Positions 19,232 to 29,265 of a stretch of DNA of 64,000 bases are shown here, one piece after another. Source of the DNA: CAVTHW01 sp963734625. GTDB lineage: Bacteria > Acidobacteriota > Terriglobia > Bryobacterales > Bryobacteraceae. The notes under the pieces are model-generated. The model worked only from the letters and a program-made list of their open reading frames with translations. It made no database searches and was not told the DNA's origin. Location: NCBI GenBank assembly GCA_963734625.1, contig CAVTHW010000019.1, positions 1 through 64,000 of the forward strand, given 5' to 3'. Each line of letters opens with the position of its first letter. Position 1 is the stretch's first letter. Both the position numbers and the translations under genes were made by a program.

Positions 19232-20798
19232 ATGCTCCAGTTCCCCTCCACGTACGCGGCGACCGCTCCCGACCGCCCAGCCGTCATCGTCGGCGGGACA
19301 GCACAGGTCCTCACCTACGGCGAGCTCGAGGCGCGGTCGAACCGGGTCGCGCAGACGCTGCGGGCCCACGGCCTCGGTGTGGGCGACCACGTCGCGTTGC
19401 TCCTCGAGAACCGCACCGAGTTCTTCGAAGTGATGTGGGGCGCCCTTCGCTCGGGCATCTACGTGACGCCCATCAACTGGCACCTCAACCCGGCCGAGGT
19501 CGCCTACGTCGTCGACGACTGCGAGCGCGAGCCTGTTGTTCGGCTCCGCGGAGCTCCTCGGACAGCTCGGCGACCAGGTCGCGCTCCCGCCCGATCGGCG
19601 CGTCGCCGTCGGAGGATCCGTCGACGGCCTCGCCGACTACGAGACCGTCCTTGCGGCCGCCTCCGACGAGCCCATCGCGGATCAGTGCGAGGGCATCTAC
19701 ATGTTCTACTCGTCGGGCACGACAGGCCGACCCAAGGGCATCAAGCCGCCGACGATCGGCGGCTTGATCGGTGCCGCGAGCGGCTTCACGATGTTGATGC
19801 AAGGCCTGTACGGCTTCGACGAGCGCTCGATCTACCTGTCGCCGTCGCCCCTGTACCACGCGGCGCCTGCGGGCTGGACCACCGGCGCCCATCGCCTCGG
19901 CTCGACGACCGTCGTGATGGAGCGCTTCGACGCGCTCGAGACCCTCGAGCTGATCGAGCGGCACCGGGTCACCCACGTGCAGTTCGTCCCCACGCACATG
20001 GTGCGGCTGCTGAAGCTCCCCGCCGAGGATCGCGCCCGCTTCGACCTCTCGAGCCTGCAGTACGTCATCCATGCCGCCGCGCCGTGCCCGCCCGAGGTGA
20101 AGCGTGCCTTCATCGACTGGGTGGGCCCGATCGTGCACGAGTACTACTCGGGCAGCGAAGGGGCGGGCTTCTGCGCGATCGGGCCCGACGAGTGGTTGGC
20201 GCACCCTGGGTCGGTCGGCCGCTCGCTCCTCGGCGCGGTGCACATCGTCGATGCCGACGGCACCGAGTGCGGTCCGCACCAGGAGGGCCAGGTGTTCTTC
20301 GAGTCCGGACAGCAGTTCGAGTACCACGGTGATCCGGAGAAGACGGCGTCGGCGTACAACGAGCGCGGCTGGAGCTCGCTCGGCGACGTGGGTTGGGTCG
20401 ACGAGGAGGGCTACCTCTACCTCACCGACCGCATCTCGAACATGATCATCTCCGGCGGTGTGAACATCTACCCGCGCGAGGTCGAGGACGTGCTGGTCGG
20501 CCACCCACGCGTGGCAGACGTCGCGGTGATCGGGGTGCCCCACCCCGAGATGGGCGAGGCCGTCCGCGCGATCGTCGAGCCCGACGGGCCGGTCGACGAC
20601 GAAGCGGCGTTCGCTCGTGAGCTGATCGGCTATTGCCGCGACCGGCTCACCCACTACAAGTGCCCGACCTCGGTCGCGCTCGTCGAGACGCTGCCTCGCC
20701 TGCCCACCGGCAAGATCGCGAAGCGTCTCTTCGACCCCTGGCTTCGCGAGCCGTTCGATGCCGACGCGCGCTACCGGAGCGCGCTCGGTTCGGCCTAG
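19232..20798 (+). CDS. AMP-forming acyl-CoA ligase, FadD-like (one frameshift)
   Basis: It starts MLQFPSTYAATAPDRPAVIV, shifts frame once near 19,535, then shows the AMP-binding loop MFYSSGTTGRPKGIK, HEYYSGSEGAGF, WSSLGDVGWVDEEGYLYL (A8 Asp), MIISGGVNIYPREVED and LPRLPTGKIAKRLF (catalytic Lys). These are the complete signatures of acyl-CoA synthetases of the FadD type. The length of about 522 codons is normal. It is the first gene after the AT-rich motif copy 1 and converges on the thiolase-like gene, with which it overlaps by a few bases at the 3' end. Confidence 0.9.
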
Positions 20799-21990
20799 TC
20801 GTACTGCCTGCCGCCGCGCCGACCCGGCGGGTGGTCTCGAGCGGGAGAGGATGGTGACCGCGGCGGTGCCGGGCGCGCCGTAGACCTGGGCGTAGCCGAC
20901 CCTGGGCTCGCCCGCCACCTGGCGGTCGCCGGCCTCGCCGCGGAGCTGGAGCACGAGCTCGTGCATCTGGCGCAGGCCGGAGGCGCCGATGGGCTCACCG
21001 TTGGCGATGAGCCCGCCGTCGGTGTTGACCGGCATCGGGCCGTCGATCTCGGTGGCGCCGTCGGCGACGAGCTTCTCCTGCTCGCCGTCGGCGCAGAAGC
21101 CGTTCTCGGCCATGTGGATGACCTCGGCGCCGGCGTCGGTGTCCTGCAGCTGGATGACGTCGACGTCCTCCGGGCCGATGCCGGCCTGCTCGAAGGCCGC
21201 CCGCGAGGCGTACACGGTGGGGCTGAGACGTCTTCGTCGACGGCGGCCCAGCTGGTGTTGACCTCGTAGGCGCCGTAGTTGCGGGTGCGGATCTGGGAGG
21301 CCTTCACGAACACCGGCGTGTCGGTGTAGCGGTGGGCGATGTCGGCCCGGCACATCACCAGGGCGGCCGCGCCCTCGTCGGGGGCGCAGAACATCGAGGC
21401 GGTCAGCGGGTAGTTGAGCATCGGCGACTCGAGGATCTCCTCCTCGGGGATCGGCTTGCGCCGGAAGGCCTTCGGGTTGAGGGCGCCGTTGCGGTAGTTC
21501 TTGGCCGCGACCCGAGCCAGCGTCTCCGACGAGATGCCGTGGTCGTGCATGTACCGGTTGATCTTCATGCCGAAGAACTTGGTGGTCACGTACTGGCCGT
21601 TGTCGCCGTACCACTCGGCATGTTCGACGAGGCGTGGGGCTCGACCTTGAACGAGCCCCGGGGTGCTTGTCGAGGCCGACGGCCACGCCGATGTCGCCGA
21701 TGCCGACCCGGATGGCGGTGGCCGTCTGCTGGATGGCGCTCGCCGCGGTGGCGCAGGCGTTGAACACGTTCATGAACGGGATGCCGGTGAGCCCGACGCA
21801 GCCCGGTGAGCGGGTCGGTCTGGGCGACCTCCCAGCTGCCGCCGAAGGCGAACTGGACGTCGGTCCACTCGGCACACCGGCGTCGGCGAGCGCCAGGTCG
21901 ATCGGCCTCGGCACCCATGTCGAAGGCGGTCTTGTCGCCGAACCGGCCGAAGGGGTGCAGCCCGACCCCGATGATCGCAACGTCGTTCAT
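20795..21990 (-). CDS. Thiolase-like protein (lipid-transfer / aldolase type; several frameshifts)
   Basis: The N-terminus MNDVAIIGVGLHPFGRFGDK, the NVFNACATAASAIQQTATAI stretch and the C-terminal NTDGGLIANGEPIGASG show the thiolase fold. The catalytic residues of true thiolases are not there: the GHP motif reads GEP, and the HDCF region of SCP2-type thiolases reads QLQDTDAG. Relatives of this kind that pair with a DUF35 protein act as acyl-CoA aldolases in steroid side-chain degradation. The gene starts 12 bases after the DUF35 gene with GAGGAG before the ATG, so the two are coupled. At least three indels break the frame. Confidence 0.82.
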
Positions 21991-22001
21991 CGGTCGACTC
22001 C

Positions 22002-22436
22002 TCAGTTGGCCCGGCGGTGCCGGCCACGGGCGCGAACGCGAAGGTCATGATCTCGTCCCGTCGGCGTCGGTGTAGAACGGGCACGATCTGCAGCTCGACC
22101 TCCATGCCGAAGTCGAGCTTGGCGGGATCGCTCTCGGTGAGCCGGGACTCGACGCGCACGACGTCGTCGAGCTGCACGAGCCCGACGCCGAACGGCTCGA
22201 AGTTCTTGCCCGTCTCGTCGCCGGCGTACGGGCATCACGGGCGGGAAGCCCTGGGTCGTCCACGCCACGAGCGTGCCGCGGCGGGGGAGCAGCAGCTCGG
22301 ACATGGTCGAGCGGCCGCAGCGCGGGCAGCGGGCCTGGGCCGGGAACGTCGTCGCCGCCGCAGTCGTCGCACGGCTGCCGATCAGCTGCGGCGAGTCGGA
22401 CGGCCAGGTGAAGACCTCGGCGATCGCCTTCTGCAT
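22002..22436 (-). CDS. DUF35 zinc-ribbon / OB-fold protein (frameshifts)
   Basis: The protein starts MQKAIAEVFTWPSDSPQLIG. A zinc ribbon follows: CPRCG is in the main frame and the first pair, CDDCG, is readable one frame away, so two compensating indels are likely. Then comes the OB-fold part (TLVAWTTQGFPP, VQLDDVVRVESRL, FGMEVELQIVPV, EIMTFAFAPV). DUF35 proteins partner with thiolase-like or MaoC-like enzymes of acyl-CoA metabolism, and here the next gene is a thiolase-like protein. The stop at 22002 is inferred after a further one-base shift. Confidence 0.8.
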   Translation of the reverse strand: MQKAIAEVFTWPSDSPQLIGSRATTAAATTFPAQARCPRCGRSTMSELLLPRRGTLVAWTTQGFPPVMPVRRRRDGQELRAVRRRARAARRRRARRVPAHRERSRQARLRHGGRAADRARSTPTPTGRDHDLRVRARGRHRRAN

Positions 22437-22485
22437 GGGTTCCTCCGTTGTCACGAGACGGGCGCCGACCTTAGTGCGAGCGTCG

Positions 22486-23765
22486 TCAGCCGGGGATGGG
22501 CGCGGTGCCGAAGGCCACGTACGGCAGGACGGGTTGCCGTGGTCGTCGAGCGTGGCCTTCAGCGCTCCGCGGGTGCACACGGCCGGGTTCTCCGGATCCG
22601 CCTTCCCGTTGCATCGGAAGCCGATCCCGACACCGGTGACCAGCGGCTGCTCGGGCGCCGCCTTGATCGTCGTCCGAACCGTGTCAGCGGTGATCTCGCC
22701 GGTGATCGCCTCGAGCGCCTGACGGGCCGAGTAGGTGGTGATGAACGTGGTGAGGCCCTGGTCTGCGTCCTTGTAGCTCGGGTCGTACTTGGCGAGGATC
22801 GCGTTCCAGAGCTGGATCCCGGGGTTCGAGTTGTCGCCGAGCGGCGTGGGCGTCGCCATGATCACGCCTGCCATGTTGGCGCCGACGGCCGTCCTGATCG
22901 CATCGCTGGAGCAGTAGTTGAGGGTGGTGATCGGGCCGTCGAACCCGTTGGTCTTCAGCCCGTTCATGGCGCCGATGCACAGCGACGGGTCGCCCACGAT
23001 GTGGACCACGGTCGGGCCACCGGTGACGACCTGGTTGATCTGCTGGCTGATGTCGGCCGTGCCGAGCGGGATCTTGACGAGCTCGAGCTGGATCCCGGCG
23101 TCGTCGAAGACCTGCTTACCGGCGCCCTCGTAGAAGGAGGTGGCCACGGGCACGTCGACGATCATCACCGTGACCTTGTCGATGCCCTTCTCCTTCGCGA
23201 CGTCGATCGGCAGCCCGCTCAGGCCGGCGGTGAGGCTGGCGAGCATGAAGGAGTTCTGGCCGTCGGTGGTGATCGCCGGGTCGCTGGTGCCGAAGACGAA
23301 CATCGGGATGTTGTTGGCGGCCAGCACCGTGTGCACGGCGAGCGCCTGGGTCGACTCGGGCATGATCGCCATGACGACCTCGTCCTGGACGAGCTGGTTG
23401 CCGCAATCGGTGGCCTTGCCCGGATCGCCGGCGGTCTCGCAGACGACGAGATCGATCGGTCGGCCACCGATGCCGCCCATGTAGTCGTTGATGTAGCTCA
23501 CCGTCGCCTTGGCCGCCGGCTCCTGGGTGCTGTTGTCCACCGTGGGGGTGCGGCCGTCGGTGACGAAGCCGACCTTCACCGGCGTGCCGGTCGCGGGCTT
23601 CGGCGTGCCGAGGACGTTGGCGTCGACGGTCGTCGCGGTGCCCGATGCGCCCTTGTCGTCGGAGCTCTTGCAGGCCGTCGCGCCCACCGCGAGCCCGAAC
23701 ACCGCGACAAGCGCGATCCCCTTCAGTCGCCATTGGTTCCGGCCGGCGTGCGTCGCAAGCTGCAT
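22486..23765 (-). CDS. ABC transporter substrate-binding lipoprotein, branched-chain amino acid / amide type (one frameshift)
   Basis: The N-terminus (KGIALVAVFGLAVGATACKSS) is a lipoprotein signal. The mature part is a type I periplasmic-binding fold: VKVGFVTDGRTP, AAKATVSYINDYMGGIGGRPIDLVV and NIPMFVFGTSDPAI, followed by the second lobe. A shift near 22,530 leads to the natural end VLPYVAFGTAPIPG at 22486. GAGGGGGA precedes the ATG at 23765. It is transcribed away from the permease genes at 23894, and the space between them holds a double copy of the AT-rich motif. The ligand of this family can be an amino acid, an aromatic acid or another small carboxylate. Confidence 0.9.
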
Positions 23766-23824
23766 GTGCGAACTTCCCCCTCGTGGTGCGCCGCGATCCA
23801 CCCCGGTGGCCTCCGGCTGCCTGT

Positions 23825-23845
23825 GATAGATGTTTAGATGTTTAG
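23825..23845 (+). promoter_or_regulatory. AT-rich motif copy 2, tandem (candidate operator)
   Basis: TAGATGTTTAGATGTTTAG holds two overlapping copies of TAGATGTTTA with a nine-base period. It lies between the divergent binding-protein and permease genes, 49 bases before the permease start. It matches the core of the motif at 19181 and 30481. Confidence 0.45.
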
Positions 23846-23893
23846 CGGGGATTGTTCAAGCGCTGTCGGCGAGAGGGAAGGCAGGGGACCGAC

Positions 23894-25781
23894 GTGGATC
23901 ACGTTGCAGCGCTCCTTCTCGGTCTGGGGAACGGGGCAGTCTTCGCCGCGTTGGCCCTGGCGTTGGTGCTCACCTACCGGAGCTCGAACGTCATCAACTT
24001 CGCCACCGGCGCGATCGCGATGTTCTCGGCGTACACCTACGCCTCGCTGCGCAAGGGCGAGATGCTGCTGTTCCTCCCCGGGCTCCCGCGATCGATCGAG
24101 GTCGGCACGACCTTCGGGTTCGCGCCGGCGGCGCTCGTCTCCCTGCTCGTGACCGCGCTCCTGGGAGCGGTGCTGTACCTCGCGGTGTTCCGACCCCTGC
24201 GCGATGCGCCGCCGCTCGCCCGGGCCGTGGCGTCGCTCGGTGTGATGGTCGTGATCCAGAGCGTCGTGGCGATCGCCGTCGGAACGGCACCGGTCGCGGT
24301 GAAGGCCATCTTCCCGGCCAAGCGCTGGGAGCTCGGCTCGCTGACCGTGCAGTCCGATCGCTTCTACCTCGCGGTCACCATCATCGCGGTCACGGTCGTG
24401 CTCAGCCTCGTCTTCCGCTTCACGCGGTTCGGTCTCGTCACCCGGGCCTCGGCGGAGTCGCAGACGGGTGCGTTCGTGAGCGGCGTGTCCCCGGACCGCG
24501 TGGCGCTCGTGAACTGGATGATCAGCGCCGCGGTCGCCGGCCTCGCCGGCATCCTGATCGCACCCATCAGCCCGCTGACGCCCATCAGCTACACGCTCTT
24601 CGTGATCCCGGCCCTCGCCGCGGCACTGGTCGGGAGCTTCCAGTACCTCGTGCCGGCGATGGTCGCCGGCTTCGCGATCGGCATGCTCCAAGCTGAGGCG
24701 CTCAACCTCGCCGGCAAGTACGACTGGATGCCGAGGAGCGGCTCGGCGGAACTGGTCCCGCTGATCGTCATCCTCGTCGCACTCACCGTCACCGGACAGG
24801 CCATGCCGAGCCGAGGGGGGCTCCTGCGTCATGCGTTGGGCCGAGCACCGCGGCCGCGTTCGATCCTCTTCCCGGCCGTGGTGGGCACCGCCGTCGGTGT
24901 GGTCGCGCTGCTCGTCACGAGCGGGACGTGGCGCAACGCGGTGATCGGCACCTTCATCGCCGCAGTGATCGCGCTGTCGTTCGTCGTCGTTACGGGCTAC
25001 GCCGGCCAGGTGTCGCTCGCGCAGCTCGCACTCGCGGGTGCCGGCGCCTTCACCCTCAGCTTCCTGACCAAGAGCTGGGGGATCCCCTTCCCGATCGCCC
25101 CCCTCCTCTCGGCACTGTTCGCCACGGTGATCGGCGTGGTGATCGGTCTCCCGGCCCTCCGACTACGAGGTCTCACGCTCGGGGTCGTGACGCTCGCGTT
25201 CGCCTACGCGATCGAGGCGGTGTGGTTCCGCAACACCCAGATCGTCGACGCCCGCGGTGCGACGGTGGACTCACCGAGGTTGTTCGGTCTGGACATCGGG
25301 CCCGGCCTCGGCAAGGAGTTCCCGCGCGTGAGCTTCGGGCTGCTCTGCCTCCTCACGCTCGTCCTCGTCGCGTGCGGCGTCGCGTTCCTCCGTCGGAGCT
25401 CGTTGGGCTCGGCGATGCTCGCGGTCCGCGCCAACGAGCGATCGGCGTCGGGCCTCGGCGTGAACGTGACGCGGGTGAAGGTGCTGGCCTTCGCGATCGC
25501 GTCGTTCATCGCCGGCCTCGGTGGCTGCCTGCTCGCCTACAGCCGGGGGACGATCACGTTCGAGTCGTTCCTGGCCGTGTCGGGGCTCATCCTGCTCTCG
25601 ACGGCCTATCTCGCCGGTGTCACCTCGGTGTGGGGCGGGATCCTCGCGGGCATCCTGGCCTCGACCGGCATCGTCTTCTTCGCCGTCGACCGCTGGGTGA
25701 GCCTCGGCGACTGGTTCACGGTGCTCACCGGCATCGGCGTCATCCTCATCCTCATCGTGAAGCCCGAGGGCCTGGCGGCAG
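23894..25781 (+). CDS. ABC transporter permease, LivH-LivM fusion
   Basis: Two permeases of the branched-chain amino acid family are joined in one unbroken frame. Residues of about 1-300 are LivH-like (GNGAVFAALALALVLTYRSS, VNWMISAAVAGLAGIL). From about residue 330 the LivM-like part follows (TGYAGQVSLAQLALAGAGAF, GLTLGVVTLAFAYAIEAVWF, ANERSASGLGVNVTRVKVLA). About sixteen hydrophobic segments are visible. The GTG at 23894 is chosen because GGCAGGGG precedes it and homologues start close to DHVAALLLG. No stop separates it from the ATPase gene; only a frame change near 25,785 does, so the true protein may be LivH-LivM-LivG. Confidence 0.88.
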
Positions 25782-26648
25782 GTGGGCACTCCCTCCGCCG
25801 CGCGCATCCCGCTGCCCCTGTTCGGGCGCCGGACCGCGGCGGAGCCGACCGTCAGCGAGCCGGCGCCGGCGGTCGCGGCGCCGCCCGATGCCGAGCCTGC
25901 CCTGCAGGTCGAGCACCTCAGCGTCCACTACGGCGGAGTCGTCGCCGTCGACGACGTGTCCTTCCTGATCCGGCCTGGTCAGGTCGTGGGGCTCATCGGT
26001 CCCAACGGCGCCGGCAAGACGAGCGTGATCGACGCCGTGACCGGCTTCGCCCGCAGCACCGGCAGCATTCGGCTCGGCGGGGTGTCGCTCGGTGGCCTCC
26101 AACCGCACAAGCGGGTGAAGAAGGGGCTGGTGCGGACCTTCCAGGCGATCGAGCTCTACGACGACCTCAGCGTCGAGGAGAACGTCAGCGTGGCCGCGCA
26201 CGCATCGAACATGAGCGAGCGGGGCGACACGGTTGGTCGTGCGCTCGCGCTCGTCGGCATCGACGACCTCCGTGCTCGTCCCGCCGGCGATCTCAGCCAG
26301 GGCCAACGCCAACTCGTGTCCATCGCGCGCGCGTGTGCCGCGCAGCCCTCGGCGCTGCTGCTCGACGAGCCGGCCGCCGGTCTCGACACCAACGAGAGCG
26401 AATGGCTGGGCGAACGCATCCGGGCCATCGCCGACACCGGCACGGCTGTGCTGCTCGTCGATCACGACGTCGCGCTCGTGCTCGGGCTCTGCGACCACAT
26501 CTACGTGCTCGACTACGGCCGGCTGATCGCCGAGGGCGACGCGGCGACGATCCGTGGGGACGCACGGGTTGCCGAGGCCTACCTCGGCAACCTGCACGCG
26601 ACCGAGCAGCCCGGCCCGTCTGCCGTGGTGGCGGAGGCGCACGAGTGA
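25782..26648 (+). CDS. ABC transporter ATP-binding protein, LivG type (possibly fused to the permease)
   Basis: A proline- and alanine-rich linker (to about residue 40) leads to an ATPase with Walker A GLIGPNGAGKTSVID, the LivG-specific RTFQAIELYDDLSVEENV region, signature LSQGQRQLVSIARA, Walker B ALLLDEPAAGLD and the switch His in LLVDHDVALV. The linker and the absence of a ribosome binding site at the GTG suggest that this is the C-terminal part of the LivH-LivM protein, separated here by a one-base error. Its stop overlaps the GTG of livF (GTGA). Confidence 0.9.
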   Translation: MGTPSAARIPLPLFGRRTAAEPTVSEPAPAVAAPPDAEPALQVEHLSVHYGGVVAVDDVSFLIRPGQVVGLIGPNGAGKTSVIDAVTGFARSTGSIRLGGVSLGGLQPHKRVKKGLVRTFQAIELYDDLSVEENVSVAAHASNMSERGDTVGRALALVGIDDLRARPAGDLSQGQRQLVSIARACAAQPSALLLDEPAAGLDTNESEWLGERIRAIADTGTAVLLVDHDVALVLGLCDHIYVLDYGRLIAEGDAATIRGDARVAEAYLGNLHATEQPGPSAVVAEAHE

Positions 26649-27434
26649 CGGTTCGACTCGCCTGCTCGTCGCTGTCGGGCGGTCGCGGCTCGCTCGTCGC
26701 GTTCCGCGACGTCGACCTCCGGGTCGACGGTGGCGAGGTGCTGGCACTGCTCGGCCCGAACGGCGCCGGCAAGACGACGATGCTCCTCACGATCGCCGGG
26801 CTGCTGCCCGCCCTGGCCGGCACGATCGAGGTCGACGGCTCGCCCCTGCGCTCGGGACGCCCGGCCCGGGCCAATGCGGCCGGTGTCGTCCTCGTGCCCG
26901 ACGACCGCAGCCTCTTCACCACCCTGACGGTGGCCGAGAACCTCGAGGTCGCGTCCCGGAGGGGGGGCCCGAAGCCACGCGACATGCTCGACGTCTTCCC
27001 CGCGCTCGAGAAGCGCTGGGACCTGAAGGTCGGGGCCCTCTCCGGTGGCGAGCAGCAGATGCTCGTCATGGCGCGGGCGCTCATCCAGGAGCCGAGCGTG
27101 CTGCTCATCGACGAGATGAGCATGGGCCTCGCCCCGCTCGTGGTCGAGGCGCTCTTCGACGCGGTCCGCCGCATCGCCGAGGAGCACGGCTGTGCCGTGG
27201 TGATCGTCGAGCAGCACGTGACGCTGGCACTCGGCGTCGCAGACCGCGAGCGTGCTCAGGCACGGCTCGATCGTGCTGAGCTCCGACGCCGCCTCCCTGG
27301 CCGCGCACCCCGAGCGCCTCGAGCAGGCCTACCTCGGCGCCGTCCTCGGCGAGGATGACGAGACGGTCGGATACGGTTCGCCGCAGGAGCGCGGGGACAC
27401 CGGACCGGCACCAGACCAGGGGGACAGCGCATGA
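26645..27434 (+). CDS. ABC transporter ATP-binding protein, LivF type (one frameshift)
   Basis: Second ATPase of the importer. It has Walker A LLGPNGAGKTTMLLTIAGLL, VPDDRSLFTTLTVAENL, signature LSGGEQQMLVMARAL, Walker B VLLIDEMSMGLAPLVVEALF and VVIVEQHVTLAL. The frame shifts once near 27,247; the tail SIVLSSDAASLAAHPERLEQAYLG is the normal end of LivF proteins. It overlaps livG at its start and the cupin gene at its end (ATGA), so importer and cupin are one operon. Confidence 0.9.
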
Positions 27435-27940
27435 GCGACCAGTCGAACGGCAAGCGTGGCATGAGGATCTTCCGGCAGGCGGACGCCCCGCTCCTCTTCG
27501 AGACCGGGATGATGTCGATGCCGACGATGGAGCCCGACGCCACCGAGCAGCTGCTCGAGTGGGGGACGAGCGGCGGCCAGGTCGTCAAGGTGCTGTTCGG
27601 CGATCCCGAGGGAAGCGGCATGAGCCTCGTGTGGTCGTGGTTCGGGCCGGGGTTCACGCTGCCGCGCCACTCCCACAGCGGCGACTGCCTCTACTTCGTG
27701 CACCGCGGCGAGGTGCACATGGGGAGCACGGTGCTCGGTGCCGGCGACGGGTTCTTCCTCCCGGCCGACGCGCCCTACGCCTACGCCGCCGGTCCCGAGG
27801 GCGTCGAGGTCCTCGAGTTCCGCGGCGTCTGCTCGTTCGACATGCAGATCACCGAGAGCCTCGCCCGCTGGGACCACATCGTCGACGTCTCCCGGGCCAA
27901 CAAGGAGCGCTGGGCGGTCGAGGCGCAGGGCCAGGCCTGA
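27431..27940 (+). CDS. Cupin-domain protein
   Basis: The 169-residue product has the cupin motif 1 (PRHSHSGDCLYFVHRGEVHMG, with metal-binding His residues) and motif 2 (GDGFFLPADAPYAYAAGPEG). The start overlaps the end of livF. Single-domain cupins of this type can be small dioxygenases or ligand-binding proteins. Its place in the importer operon suggests a role in the same pathway, but no reaction can be assigned. Confidence 0.82.
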   Translation: MSDQSNGKRGMRIFRQADAPLLFETGMMSMPTMEPDATEQLLEWGTSGGQVVKVLFGDPEGSGMSLVWSWFGPGFTLPRHSHSGDCLYFVHRGEVHMGSTVLGAGDGFFLPADAPYAYAAGPEGVEVLEFRGVCSFDMQITESLARWDHIVDVSRANKERWAVEAQGQA

Positions 27941-28035
27941 GCGGGGCGACGGCTCGCCGGGCGGCTGAGAGCATGATTACCGGCTTTTGAACAGTATGAG
28001 TTTTCCGACGGTCGGCCGGGTGCTACAACGGTGCC

Positions 28036-29263
28036 ATGACCACCACCCTCGACTTCCCGGTCTTCGACGCCGACAACCACCTCTACGAGACCGAGGACGC
28101 GTTCACCCGCCACCTCCCGGCGGCGCACAAGAAGCTCTTCCGCTTCGCCGAGATCGACGGGCGCAAGAAGTTGGTCGTCCGCAGCTCGATCACCGAGTTC
28201 ATCCCGAACCCCACGTTCGAGGTGGTCGCCCGTCCCGGTGCCCACATGGCCTTCTACTCGGGTCGAGAACCCCGAGGGGAAGACCCTGCGTGAGCTCACC
28301 GGCGAGCCGATGCGCTCCATCCCGGCGTTCCGCCACCCGGCCGACCGGTTGGCCCTCCTCGACGAGCAGGGCGTGCACGCCTGCCTGATGTTCCCGACGC
28401 TCGCGAGCCTCATCGAGGAGCGCCTGAAGGACGACCCCGACCTCACCGTGGTGGCCATCCGGGCGTTCAACGAGTGGCTCTACGACGAGTGGGGCTACGT
28501 CTACGAGGGACGGATCTTCTCGACGCCGATCGTGAACCCCGGCGTGCTCGACGAGGGCATCGCCGAGCTGGAGCGCGTGCTCGACCGGGGCGCGCGCGCC
28601 ATCCTCGTGCGACCGGCCCCCGTGGCCGGGCCCCGGGGGCCCCGCTCGCCGTTCCTGCCGGAGTTCGACCCGTTCTGGGCACGGGTCGAGGAATCGGGTG
28701 TGGTCGTTGCACTGCACGCCTCCGACAGCGGCTATCAGGACTACCTGAACACCTGGGAGGGCTCGAGCGGCGAGTACGTGGCCTTCAAGCCCAAGACCTT
28801 CGCCTACGTCGCCGACGGCGGCCGCACGATCCAGGACTCCCTCGCCTCGGCGATCTGCCACGGGATGCTCGACCGGTTCCCGGGTGTGAAGCTCATGAGC
28901 GTCGAGAACGGTGGGCAGTGGGTGCACCAACTCGCCCGGAACCTCGAGCAGGCCTGGAAGAAGATGCCGAAGGAGTTCCCGACGCACCCGCTCGAGGTCC
29001 TCCGACGCAACGTCTGGATCAACCCGTTCTGGGAGGAGTCGGTCGCCGGTCTCGTGGAGCTCATGGGGGCCGACCGCGTGTGCTTCGGATCCGACTACCC
29101 GCACCCGGAGGGCCTGTCCTCACCGATGGACTTCCTCGACATGGCCGCCGACCTCGACGCTGCAACGCTCCAGCGCGTCATGTCGACCAACATGTTCGAG
29201 CTGTTCGGGCTGCCCGTTCCCGCTCGTACCCAGCCCGTGGGCGCAGCGACCGACGAGGCATAG
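28036..29263 (+). CDS. Amidohydrolase-family protein (one frameshift)
   Basis: Metal-dependent hydrolase or decarboxylase of the amidohydrolase-2 type. The N-terminus VFDADNHLYE carries the DxDxH metal site. After a shift near 28,260 the TIM barrel continues with CLMFPTLASLIEERL, VVALHASDSGYQDYL, VKLMSVENGGQWV and VCFGSDYPHPEG (metal-binding Asp and His). Actinobacteria have many such genes next to acyl-CoA genes and P450s, with no proven reaction. The P450 gene follows after two bases, so both are probably one transcript. Confidence 0.87.
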
Positions 29264-29265
29264 GG

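Noticed and set aside
19485..21980. A very long open frame (831 codons) on the minus strand
   Set aside because: Only its upstream (N-terminal) part coincides with pieces of the thiolase-like gene; the rest is antisense to the CoA ligase and reads as low-complexity Arg/Gly/Asp sequence, an effect of high G+C.
22017..23837. A 606-codon plus-strand open frame
   Set aside because: It is the mirror of the binding-protein gene; the minus strand has the lipoprotein signal and periplasmic-binding fold.
25790..27358. Continuation of the permease frame through the LivG gene into LivF
   Set aside because: Within LivG the frame gives Arg-rich non-protein sequence; the real LivG signatures are in another frame. 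The frame only becomes meaningful again because LivF happens to share it.
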